From Acridotheres tristis (lineage: Eukaryota > Chordata > Aves > Passeriformes > Sturnidae): a stretch of DNA of 64,000 nt. The notes below the pieces were generated by a model, which was not told the origin of the DNA, ran no database searches, and saw nothing but the letters and a program-made list of their open reading frames with translations. Location: NCBI GenBank assembly GCA_037013685.1, contig CM072906.1, positions 1,840,501 to 1,904,500 on the forward strand, in the 5' to 3' direction. Position numbers and translations under genes: made by a program. This document shows, in pieces, positions 36,501-48,100 of this stretch (position 1 is the stretch's first letter; the number at the start of each line of letters is the position of its first letter).

Positions 36501-39500
36501 AACATGCAACACTACCTTTGTCGAGACAGCCCTTCAGTAAGTCTGTTAGAAATTCACATTAAACACTCCTATCAAATGACCACCGTATCAAACCCCCTCA
36601 TCTTTAACTCATCTAACCCAGTGTGGCCACTGCAAATTACTCACATACACATTTTAAAGGCATGTTACAAACCCCCAGCATGAGGCAGTTCACATTGGAT
36701 CTTCCAAACTTAATTCTGAGCCACAAGACAAACACTTTCAACATAATTATCACTACCATATGGGCAGCTCTGCTATTGTGCTGGTTCTAATTAGGATTGT
36801 ATATGTTACACATGTTGAAAGAGTTTGCAAATATGTTTTGTGGTTGACAGTTAAGCTCAGTATTTAAAGTAATGTGAACTTTTGTATGTTTACATTGCAT
36901 TTGCTGTAACAAATACATCATGTGCACAATAAACATACATATGTGCACATATACATGCACACACACTATTTTGTTTTAGCTAAATAAACATAAAACAGGT
37001 GTCAGAAATGTTGAAACTCAGAACTGGAATAAACATATTCACCAAAAATTTAAATCCAGTGCAGTCCTACTCAGCTATTGGCTTCTACACACAGGATCCA
37101 AAAGTATTTCCACTTTCTTACTAACATGCTTTATTCACTGGATATTGGTATTTACATCTGGAATCTTGAATATGCTACTCAAAATTTGGAATTAAGTTCT
37201 CCAGTAAGTTATCTGTGTACCTATCTATTGAGACATTCTTTTTTTGCTACCAAAAGAATGGTATAAGCAATTCAAATAAAGAAAATAAAATCTGAGTTAA
37301 AATCTTGGAATGGTACAGCACAAAAGCCACTGAAGTAGAGGCGTAGAAAGGCAAAGTATCAACAGCACACAGGTAAAGAACAAAAATCAATCCTTTACAA
37401 GTACAAAGCCTGGGGCAATTAATTTAATTCTAAAACCTTATACAAATATGCCAGGCATGCAGCTGCTGTCTGTGAATTGCAAGCAGGGCTTTGGAACTCT
37501 GCTTTCCCAATCATTATTTTATTAGATGTGTGCACCTCTCCCTTTTGATTTGCAAGAGCCTTACAAGATGTAAGAGCAGTACACAGACACATTTAATTGC
37601 TAATGATACTGTGCTCTGTTTCAAGTTTCAGCATTAGCATCTCAAGGTAGAAGAGCATTACAACCCTTTCAAAGCTTTAAAACCACTTTTCACGTAAACA
37701 CATCACAGCCTGAGCTTCCCTTTCGAGTCTTTTGTCTTGCTCTCACCCTTCAGTTCAAAGTCGTAAAATAACAAGATATCTCAATATTAGATAACTCCTG
37801 ATACTGCTTAGAAGCAAGAGGACAGCAAAGCACCCACCTCTATCAGTAACACACAGGCATCTCTGGGCACCACCTGCCTGCCTGCCCAGGGGTAAGACAC
37901 CACAATTTTCACTTATTCAAAGAGACTTTTAAAAGCTCAGGCCACTTAAAAATGGATGGAATGAGTGGTCTTAATGCTCCTTGTCCAGGGCAGGCTGCAG
38001 AGGGCAGGTGTGGGAGCTTTACACCCTCTCTGCCCAGGCAGATTCCATTGTCCTGCTGGGGATGGGACAGAGCACAGGGCAGGGCAGCCCCTGACACACC
38101 TGACCCACGGGCGTTCTGCTTTCCCCAGAACAGAACTGAGTACTCTCAGTGCTTCTAACAGGCACAGAGATGCCATCCAAAGCCAGCAGGATACAGGCAG
38201 CCTAGCTGGAGTCCAGGGAGCAGAGCATGGATGTGCTGCAAGGAAACCACACCACTTTCAGAAGCAGAATTGTGTCCTTGACATAGTAAAATTAAGTACT
38301 GATGCACACTTGAATGCAGCAATTTAATCCTACCAGTCTACCTGGAGGACCTCCCTCCACCATTCCAATAAATAGATTAAAAGCTCAGCCTAACACATTA
38401 ACTGTCAATCTCAGGTTTTCAGCTGACATTCCCTATCATATTTAATGCAAGTTATGCTGATTTGGCATTACAAAATTATTTGCAACCACATTTGACTGAT
38501 GAGGAGTAATCAAGATAGAGGAGAGGAGCATGGAGTGCTTCCATGGTAAAACAGACCACAGTGTAAGCTTATTCCTTATTAGACAGCAGAGAATCATCCA
38601 GGAGGGGAAAGTCTGTAGGAAGCCATGCTGTGCTGGATGTGTGCCAGGACTCTGCTCCTCATCAATAAAGGGGAAATGAGGGAGAAAAATGAGAAACGGC
38701 TATTCTTTAGTTATAGGGGTTACAGGTTTACTAAAGAGAGGCCTGCCCTTCACCAGAGTTGGGGCAATTCTCTAAATGCATGCAAAACAGGAGAAAAACA
38801 TTAATTTCCATCTCTCACTACACTCCATAGAAGTAGTTGCTCCACTGGAAAAGACACATAATATCTAACGTTCAGGTTAATCCATATTTACAGTGAAGAT
38901 ATCATAATCAGTGATCTCTACCACTCCCATCCAGCCGTACTGAAACATTTCTATACTTCTTAGTCCATTAAAACATAATCACGGCTGAATAACACATCAG
39001 TAAGGCTGATCACAGGCAAAATAGAGTTTGTCAGTTCTCCTGCTCCTAATCTGCTACAGCAGTGTAAGAGCAGCCAAAGCTGCTGTATTTCACAGGAGCC
39101 AGCAGAATTCCCCATTTCAGCTGCCCTAATGGCTGGTGTGTGAGGTGATGACAAGGAGCAGCCACTGCTGCTTTTGTAAGCTTCAGTCCCGTACAGTAAC
39201 ACACAAGGATGATTGTGAAGATGCTTAATGGGATCACATTCCCTCTGCAAATCCCCTTGCACTTCAGCAAATAGGTTTTAATAAGAAAAGTTTTCACGAG
39301 CTTCAGAGGAGGAGCAGGGAGACCCCAACAACTTCCCGGGCTCTGTCTGCTCTCCAGGACTTCCCTGCCCCTTGGTTTCTGTCATTTCGTGGCAGTGGCC
39401 CCTCAGGCTACTGAGCCAGGCTGTCACTCACAACAGACCACGAAGGACTTCCAACACCAAACCCTTCTTTCATTCTTTTCCACAACCACGAAAGCAATTA

Positions 39501-39782
39501 AAGCATTGCCATTCACTTCCCTCTTCTGGGCCCCCGCTGAGTGCCCAAAGGAAGCAGGGGGCAAGTGACACCTTTAGAAGTGTAATTTCTGTTTCTCTAA
39601 GAAAGGTTTCTATCCCTGTATCAGAAGTTTAGACAAATTTAGTGTTAACTAAAGTTTTATTGCATGTAGGAGAAGGATTCATCACTCGCTGTGAGTCAGT
39701 TACAGCCAAACTAGAGTGGCCAGAAAAAGGGACAGAGGCAGTACACAGGTCTGGTTTTCTCTCACAGATGTTCTATTTTCAA
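33538..39782. other. Unique intronic sequence
   Basis: A G/C-richer part at 33680-34200 carries a 204-codon open frame without recognisable protein. The rest, especially 34800-37800, is AT-rich. No exon or transposon recognised. Confidence 0.5.
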
Positions 39783-39880
39783 ATAGAACCACAGATGGTT
39801 TGTGTTGGAAGTGACCTTACAGATAATTTAGTTCCAATCCCTCTTCCATGGACAGGGACAGCTTCCACCAGACCAAATTG
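39783..39880 (-). mobile_element. CR1 LINE 3' terminal fragment
   Basis: The plus strand reads ACCACAGATGGTTTGTGTTG, GAAGTGACCTTACAGATAAT, TTAGTTCCAATCCCTCTTCC and CACCAGACCA, the reverse complement of an old, diverged CR1 terminus. Confidence 0.75.
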
Positions 39881-40282
39881 CAACAAATTGCAATTTGACT
39901 CTCAGCAAGGCACACCATCAGCCTCTTGCCTCTCAGTAGAAAACACTTTCACTTCCAGTCCTGCCATCAGACCTGTGTGAAGGCTCTCAGTGTTTTCAGA
40001 CTCTCACTGTGCAGTCAAACAGCTGCTCTGCACAAGCAAAGCCAATAAATGCCACTTTGGTGAGATAAAAGAATAAACCCTGGAACTCTGGTTGGAACTC
40101 TGATTCCCTGTCAGCTCATCCCATGGCTGCCTTTGTTATCTCTCTGCCTTTTCTTCTGCTTGTTCAAGCGGCAGGAGAAAGCCAGTGGTGACCAGTTAAA
40201 GTCTGATCAAAACTGGAATCTGCTACTTGCTATCTACAGAACAAGAACACACTCCCTAAACAAGCATTCTTAGCCAAGGGCA
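39881..40282. other. Short unique interval between CR1 copies
   Basis: No recognised gene or repeat. Confidence 0.45.
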
Positions 40283-40690
40283 ATAAATCACAGAATCACA
40301 GAATGGTTGGGGTTGGAAGGACATTGGAGCCCATCCAGTGCCACCCCTGCCATGGCAGGGACACCTCCCACTGTCCCAGGCTGCTCCAAGCCCCAATGTC
40401 CAGCCTGGCCTTGGGCACTGCCAGGGATCCAGGGGCAGCCACAGCTGCTCTGGGCACCCTGTGCCAGGGCCTGCCCACCCTCACAGGAACAATTCCTGCC
40501 CAGTATCTAATGTAAATCGCTTCTTTCTTAGTTTAAAACAATTCTCCCTCGTCCCATCATTATCTGATCATGTAAAAAATCCATCTGTTTTATAAGCTCC
40601 CTTCAGGCGCTGGAAGGGGCTCTAAGGCCTCCCTGGAGGCTTCTCTTCTTCACGCTGAACACCCCCAGCCTTCTAATCCTGTCTGCAGAG
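40283..40690 (-). mobile_element. CR1 LINE fragment, about 400 bp of the 3' end
   Basis: The plus strand begins TCACAGAATCACAGAATGG and runs through TTGGGGTTGGAAGGACATTG, CAGTTTAAAACAATTCTCCC-type sequence and CGCTGAACACCCCCAGCCTT, the full reverse-complement order of a CR1 end. The first 130 bp of the body (40338-40469) is nearly identical to the inverted copy at 41049-41178. Confidence 0.92.
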
Positions 40691-40710
40691 CAGAGGAAGA
40701 AAATAAAAAG

Positions 40711-40850
40711 AGAAGAAATGGAAAAGAGAGGGAAGAAATGGAACAGAGAGGAGAGAAATGGAACAGAGAGGACAGAAATGGAACAGAGAGGACAGAAATG
40801 GAACAGAGAGGAGAGAAATGGAACAGAGGACAGAAATGGAACAGAGAGGA
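40711..40850 (+). repeat. 20-bp minisatellite, about 7 copies
   Basis: GAAATGGAACAGAGAGGA recurs with starts at 40715, 40735, 40755, 40775, 40795, 40815 and 40833; the last interval is 18 bp. It directly follows the truncated CR1 end. Confidence 0.95.
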
Positions 40851-40854
40851 AGCA

Positions 40855-41040
40855 GCAGCGCGGCCTGCCGAGCTCGTTGCCGCAGTTCCGCGGCGCGGCC
40901 CGCAGGGGGAGCCCCAGCGCCGCCCAGGACCCGCCAAACCCGGCCCGGGCGGGCTCCGAGCGCCCCCGGCCCTGAGGGGGGAACGGCCCCGGACACACGG
41001 CAGGGAGAGCGGCGTGGCGGAGAGAAATGCTTCTCTGTGA
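40855..41040. promoter_or_regulatory. Short, very CpG-dense patch
   Basis: About 180 bp with some twenty CG dinucleotides (for example CCGCGGCGCGGCCCGC), far above the surrounding intron. It sits between a minisatellite and two CR1 insertions. It may be a small unmethylated regulatory island or a recently arrived GC-rich segment; no coding exon or known promoter is recognisable. Confidence 0.4.
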
Positions 41041-41044
41041 GGGG

Positions 41045-41231
41045 GACACCCTGGCACAGGGTGCCCAGAGCAGCTGTGGCTGCCCCTGGATCCCTGGCAG
41101 TGCCCAAGGCCAGGTTGGACAGGGCTTGGAGCAGCCTGGGACAATGGAAGGTGTCCCTGCCATGGCAGGGGTGGCACCACATCCCTTAAAGTCCCTTCCA
41201 ACCAAACCCTTCTGTGATCCTACCATTCTAT
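41045..41231 (+). mobile_element. CR1 LINE 3' end, younger subfamily
   Basis: It includes CCCTGGCACAGGGTGCCCAG and CCCTTCCAACCAAACCCTTC and ends TTCTGTGATCCTACCATTCTATGC. It is an inverted partner of 40338-40469. Confidence 0.92.
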
Positions 41232-41287
41232 GCATAATATATTTTTGTTACATAGGGAGAAGGGAGCGAGAAAGAGGAGCAGGTTAC

Positions 41288-41694
41288 ACAGAGGGGCCAT
41301 GAAAATGGTTAAAGGTCTGGAGGGCCCACACAAGGAGCGACTGAGGGCACTGGGAATGTTCAGCCTGGAGGAGACTGAGGGAGGTGAGACCTCACTGGAG
41401 TCTGCAGCTTCTCCTGAGGGGCAGCTCTGATCTCTGCTCTGTGTGACAGGGACAGGACCCAGGGGACAGCTGGGGCTGTGCCAGGGCAGGGTCAGGCTGG
41501 ATTTTAGGGAAAGGTTCTTCCCCCAGAGGGTGCTGGCACTGCCCAGGCTCCCCAGGGAATGGGCACGGCCCCGAGGCTGCCAGAGCTGCAGGAGCTGCCA
41601 GGGATGCCCAGGGTGGGATTGTTGGGGGGTCTGTGCAGGGCTGGGAGCTGCGCTGGGTGATTCCTGCAGGTTATTTCCAGCTGAGGATGTCCTG
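41288..41694 (+). mobile_element. Second CR1 LINE fragment, different subfamily
   Basis: The order is GAGGGCCCACACAAGGAGCG, GAATGTTCAGCCTGGAGGAG, GTCAGGCTGGATTTTAGGG, TTCCCCCAGAGGGTGCTGGC, then a diverged terminus near TTATTTCCAGCTGAGGATGT. It differs from the neighbouring copy and resembles other CR1 subfamilies with the CAACTCAGGATATTCTG-type end. Confidence 0.8.
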
Positions 41695-43430
41695 CGAGCA
41701 GGAAAGCCAAAGGCTGGGGGAGGAGTGTTTTCCCTGCCTTATGGACTGCTTTCAACTACAGAAATCACTACAGAATGTTTCAGAGAGATCAGCCGGTGGT
41801 GGAGAAAACTGGCTGCAACTCCTGGTACCCAGGGAGCTCATGCCAAGGGTCCCAAGTGCCCCAGCACAGTTACTGGTGAAACACATCATCCTCTACAAGC
41901 CCACGGACACCCTGGGAAAATCCTTTCATAAGCACGAGCATGCTTTGTATTGATGCAAAAGAGCAAGCAACAATTCAAGAATTTTCACAAGACTTACAAA
42001 GTCTTGCCTAAAAATAAAAATTAAATTCTTTCAATCACAGATAAAAGGGCTCTTTTATCTATTTTATGCATATATAAATATATATATTATTTACATCCTA
42101 TTTATTTGCTTTTTACCTCTTTCTGACCTAAATCCATCCCTTTTAGCACAAAACTTCAATCAGGACATGAAAAAATAAGAGGAAAGTCAAAGTAGTACTT
42201 AAAATTGAATATCCAAATCACTCCAGTAAATGAAATATTAAAAATATTGTAAAAATATTGTAAATATGTCAGAATTGTGTAGTGTATTGGATGGACAGAA
42301 ATGTCAAAGGGCTGACTGCCCCCATTCCCCACATGTGCAAACACAACTCTCATCTGCTATCAGCAAAATCTTCCCAAGTACTTTAACAACCACTCCTTCT
42401 TTCTAAAAAGCCTTTCTGGATAGAAAACTAAAAAAGGTTCTTCATTTCACCTAACAGGCTGTAGAAGTCCCAGTTCAAGGGTGAAAGGAAGGACAGAAAA
42501 TTGCCTTTCCCCTCCAATCCAAGTCAAACATCTGAAATATATTCAAACCAGCTTTTTGCTGCAGCTTCTACGCTGGCAGTGCCCTGTGCATTGCTGGGCC
42601 ACGAGCGTGCCTGCAGGAGAGCCTGTCCCTGTCTGCTCCCACCACAGCTCAGCAGGAACCCCACGGCCTGACCCGGGCACGGCACAGCCCCCAGCTCCCC
42701 CGGGCTGTGTCACAGAGCCCCTTCCAGAGCCCCTTCTCCCACTGCACCCCCTGCTCGGGATGCTTCAGCCACTGGAACGGGCAAGGAGCTGAAGGAGGGC
42801 TGTGAGAAAAATCCGTGCATCTCCAGTTCTCTTTGTTTCAGGAGAACCTTTTCGTCTCGTTGTGCTTGGCTCTGAGAAGCTGGTTTTATCTTGCATTTCA
42901 CACTTAAGGAAACCCAGCCAGGCCTGCCAAATACTACAAGGTTTTCTGTCAAAACTTGGACAAGCTGAAAAGTTTTACATTCTTTTAACCGTAAACCTTA
43001 AAGCAACTCAGACTTTTATTTTACTCGCAGCTCAGTTTTGAGTGTTCCATGACATTTGGCCAACCTGGCTTGAGTTTTCTGTTTGAGGTTTCATTACGAA
43101 CTCCTAATTCCAGAACACAGTAATTAATACTTTTATAAATAGTATCTGTAGTAAAAGATTATAGGACTTGGAAGAATGACTCTGAGTGCAATTTGCTGCC
43201 CAGCAGACTACACGCAGTCCAAAAAGGAGATCAGTCCTCCAATTCAACTTCCAAAGCTGTGTGCTAACACAAAAGCAAAGGCCTCTGGAGACCCAGCTGC
43301 AGGACCATTCCCTCGGTGGCCTCAGCAGTGCTTGTTCTCCGTGTCACAGTGACAGCCCAGGGCAGAGCCCGAGGAGCTGCAATGGACGGCAGGTTCTGTT
43401 CCCAGAAATGACTCGCTCACTGTGACACAC
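41695..43430. other. Unique intronic sequence
   Basis: Contains a short TATATAAATATATATAT tract at about 42069-42090 and a G/C-richer part at 42560-42790. No exon recognised. Confidence 0.5.
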
Positions 43431-43515
43431 TGAGGCTTGGAGGGGCCCTCGGGGGTGACCTCATCCAAGCCCCACTCCAAGCAAGGCTTATGCAGGAGAG
43501 ATCTGGCTGCTCAGG
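43431..43515 (-). mobile_element. Possible old CR1 fragment
   Basis: The plus strand reads GGCTTGGAGGGGCCCTCGGG, GGTGACCTCATCCAAGCCCC and CTCCAAGCAAGG, similar in order to a reverse-complement CR1 terminus (TTGGAGGGGACC..., GGTCATCTAGTCCAACCCC..., CTCAAGCAGGG). The match is diverged and short. Confidence 0.4.
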
Positions 43516-45098
43516 GGAGAGGTGGATGGTCCAGGATGCAGATCCCACAGCCTCTGGACCGAAGGGACGTGCCTGCCTCCCTGGCAGATCAGAGCAGAGC
43601 ACTGCTGGCTTCTGACCTCCTCAGCCTTGTGTTGCCTGTGCTCCTCAACACTCCCCTGCTGGCACTGCACGTGAGAGCCAGCATGGAACCACAGTGGGGG
43701 GACAGACCACACCCAGCCAGGCAGAGATGCCAAACCTGGAATTCCTGCTGCCCACTTCCCTTATTTTCTATTCTGCCCCAAAATATGACGATGCTTTAGA
43801 GCCTGAAGATTAAATAGGAGCAGTGAGCAGTGGCACCCTGCAGGCTGGGCACTACAGAGTGCAGCAACACTCCTGAAGGAGGAGCTGCCAAGGCTCTGCC
43901 AAGTGGGCTTGGACTGTGGCAGCCACTCAGCTGGGTATCAGTGGTACTGGTAGCGTGAGGAACTGTTACACAGGCTTGTTATGAAGCTCAAATGTTTTCA
44001 TTAACATAAATGAGCAGAAGTTAGGTTAATAATCTGAACACACTGACAGATGTTCAACAAACACTTGGCATTGCTGAAGCCAGAACAAGAAAGAATTCAG
44101 TGTTATCTTGGAACAGCCTGCAGAACAACACAAGGCAGAGCAGCAAAGCTCTGGTACCAGCTTAGACACATGGATGCACAGAAAAGCCAGGCTCTCTCCT
44201 AGCACAGCCCCAAGAGGCACCAGGATACAACTCAGCCCTGTGTGCAGACCTGAAAACTTTGCAACTTGTAGAAAAAAGGGATTTTACTTCCAATGCAAGT
44301 AACAGCACTACAGTGGGGGCAAGAGGCAGGCTGCTCTTGCAGGAAAGGAACATCTCCACTGCTTTACATTAAGACATCTCCTGAGTTTTGTCTTAAATTC
44401 AAGCTCTGTTCAAGTTCAATCCAAGGCAAGTTCTAAACACAACAAAGGGTCCTTACTCCCCTCAAAATGTCGTTACTGTATAGAGAACAGGATTAGTAAA
44501 AATGATTAATTTGGAGGAACAGTGACATGAATGCATTCTGGTCAAAAAGCTAAAACTCACTAAACTCTCATTCAGCAGTTAATAGAAAAGCCCAGGGAAC
44601 ACCAAATGTGAGAAGTTCCATCAGGATCAGGGAACTGGGCATGGCTGGACAGCACTGACCTCATTACTGATGGCTCCTGGAAGGTTTGGGGTACCTGTGT
44701 TGGAAAGCTTCAGATGAATACACTGGTTGGGGTTTTTTTAATGTGTTAACACTATTCACAAGTGTAAGGGAAATAGTAGGATCTAAAGCTTGTAAATGAG
44801 CTACAATCTTGGAGGAGCTAAAGATTAGATCGACCTGTGTTGCATCACTTTACAAGTTAAATATTTTTCTTAAAGTGCTAATCCAATCCAAACATGGGTT
44901 TGATTCTAAATTAAACAAACTCCACTTTTATTGGTATTAACAAAAATATGCAATGCTAATTTCAGCAGGCAAGCACTAACAGGAGCAGCTATGCAGGCTG
45001 TGCTTTCTCCAGGGCAAAGAAGGAAGGACATTAACTTCAATTTCCTTTTTTTCCAAGCAACATGCATTATATTACAAAATCCACTGTGAGCTCTATGT
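43516..45098. other. Unique intronic sequence
   Basis: Nothing recognised. Confidence 0.45.
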
Positions 45099-45147
45099 AA
45101 AAAAAAAAAAAAAAGAAAGAAAAGAAACAAACAACAAAACAAAACCC
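45099..45147 (+). repeat. A-rich simple repeat
   Basis: Sixteen A residues followed by GAAAG, AAAAG, AAACAAAC-type units. Confidence 0.88.
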
Positions 45148-48100
45148 AAATTTCCTACACACCCATGTTTTTAAAGAGTCTTTTAAAAAACCCACTTTCA
45201 TTGCATCTCCACTTCTGATTCAATTTGCTGTCAAAGGTCATGAGCTAAAATATACAGTTTACACTAAAAGCAGGAAGCAGGGTAAGTAATTGAATAACAT
45301 CAGGAAATGGAAGAATACTGCCATTTTCCTAATGGATATAGTACAAGGTTTACTCTCTCCAAATTTAATTCTAGGAGCTCCAGTAGTAAAGGCTTTATTT
45401 TTCTTCAGCTTGAATTTTAGCCTACAAGGTTTAAAGCAAAATCCTCATGCAATCAAAAGAACAAAATACCACAGCAGCTTTATTTTCTAACAGACAAAGA
45501 TGATCATTTCTGCAGGAAAGAGAAACCCCCCATCAACAGTGTCTGAAAACAGAACTGGCATAGCAGGTTGGCTGCTTAATATACATGGGCTGGAAATAAT
45601 TCTACTAAATCAGAGTTCTGAATTATTCATGAAAAACAGATTTTCATGATTTAAATTAGAAAGACTTAAAATTACAAGCCTTGCATTGCTATTGATAGGT
45701 AAGATCTCTTTTCCCCTAAGCGATTTTACAGTCTCATGCAGCTCCACTCCTGGAAATGCTTTATGATCACTCTAAAATAGTACAAAAGTCTCCTGACACT
45801 CACTCCTGGAAACAACACACACTTTGGTACGTGCTTTAGACCAGTAATAGTCCACCAGTAATGATTATATCAAAATATATCATTATGATAATGAATAAAG
45901 TTTGAAGGGATCGTTTTCAGTATTTATTGCATATTAAAGCACGGGTTCATTTAAAACATTGGAAGCACAAGCCTTAGTACTGCAAATAAACTCTTTCCAT
46001 CATGGAAAACACTGCACTTCTTACAGGAAGCATCAGACCACAAATCTGACTTCAGATCTTTCCAAAGCACTTTGTAACGATACACAGCCCAGCCTCCCTC
46101 CCTGCAGTGTTACTGATTTATAAAGACAATGCCATTAATAAGCTGAAGGCTTGCACTGCTTCCTGGGAGCTGCTATCCAGTCATTCCACACAAACCCACT
46201 CAGCTGTGATGGCTCCAGCACTTTGCATTAGAAATTATTAATATTCATTCATCACAGGTACAGCCTTTCATCTGGAGATCTCCAAACTCTGCACAAATTC
46301 TCCAATTAAACCTATCTGCCTTGATTAGGAACTGGTAGACAAGTTGTTGCTGATGAAGCACCATTTCCATGCAGGATGAACACGAGCCCAGGGTGGGTCC
46401 TGGTGCAGCACCAGCCCCTGGCAGGGGTCACGTCTGGACACTGACTGAGCAGCTGGCAGGTCCCTGCAGAGGCTGCTCCAGGCTTGTCTGCATTCTAAGA
46501 GCCTTTTTTTGGAAATCCTCAGCCTGAGCTGCAGCTCAAATGTTAATGCCAGCAGACCTGAAATGAATTGAGTGAGTGCAGCTCGGGCTGGGCCAGGGCC
46601 CAGAGCAGGACCAGAGCAGCAGCTGGGATAACCCAGCATCCAAAGGACTCATTAGCAACAGCTTCTGTGGGCTAAGGCAGAACCCCTGCTTCCTGAATCT
46701 TTTACTTTGGCACAGGAGATATGGAAACTCACTCCTTTTCCAGTTAGCAGGATCAGTCCTCAGCACATCATTCTCTATCATCAAGAGAAGTGAAGACAAC
46801 CAGTATCAAATCTTGCAAACTGAGAGCATCGTGCCACCCAAATATAGCTTTTATTTGACAACACAACACTAAGTCATCAGTATCTTGTAATTTCCTTCTT
46901 CAGAACCAAAGCACAGAGCACTTGTCTGGATATTAATTTATTTTCTTAAACATAGGAGCTATTTTCCTTCACCTAGCAAGCCCTATTGAGCAGGTTGTAT
47001 AATTAGCATCAAAGCAATTTGAATGCTGCTTGACTTGCTAAAAGCTGGTAAACAAGCAGGAAGCAATAAGGTGCTTTACAAGAAGAGAACATGTGTTGGG
47101 GGGAGGGGAGACAATAAAACATTAAACAGATTGATTAGTGATTTGAACGGAATTTCCATTTTTATTAACCCTCTGCGTGCTTTGGGCTCTCAATTTTTAT
47201 TTCATTTATGAAAGTAGGAGATTTTTTTGTTCAACTAGATCAGAGAAAAACCTGTTCAGAAGGAAATTATGAGCGTGGTTGAAAAAAATAAAAGTACCAT
47301 GGAGAAACTTCACATGCCAAATACCTGCTGCTTCCAATGGCTAGGATAAAATCCACCTGCTTTATTATTTTTTATTAACATATTTATAAAAAGCCAACGT
47401 GAAATCTCAAGGAAAGGTATCACACCTCAGCTACCAGTTCTACACACATTCTTGTGTTATTTTTATTGATTTAAGGACTTGAGCCTGAGGACAGGGTTAG
47501 CAGGGCAAGATGGGCTTAAACCTCACAGCATTTTATGAGCAAACTTGGAGGTTTCTCTCTTGTTTCTCAGTTCATGCAGAACAGAGTTACATGAGGGGGA
47601 ACTCGAATCTTCTTTCTGAAGCCCACAGGTCCTTTACAACCATTTGTAACTCCAGCACCTGGGAAAGGGCACACAGGACGGGAACTTTGAGATCAGGGAC
47701 TCAGTCTTTGCTGTCAGAGACTGGAATGGCCCATGGCTTTTCATATGACCTAAATCAACTTGTGCCTGCACACCAATTATGTTCCTGCTTCCTCCTCTGA
47801 CAATTTCTTGCAGGATCTCAGCAGGCTTTAGGTTGAAGGCTCAGCTTGCTGCACTAGTTTACACCTCTGTCATATTTTGTCAAACTTTACCTGAAATAGA
47901 TCTGAGATGTCTCAGGATGTTCACACATGATCTAGATCTAGATCTAGACTAGCACTCTACTCCTGTGTCTTTGTTTTGCTGGACTACACAGAGCACAGTC
48001 TTCTGGTGTCTTCCATGCCATGAGGAATTGTGATTAAACTGCAACAGCAATTCTTCTTTAATTGGAGAAAGTGGAGATTTGTATTTTCTTAAAGCAGGTT

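Noticed and set aside
40603..41235. Minus-strand frames of 169-210 codons
   Set aside because: They cross CR1 fragments, a 20-bp minisatellite and a CpG patch; no single gene is implied.
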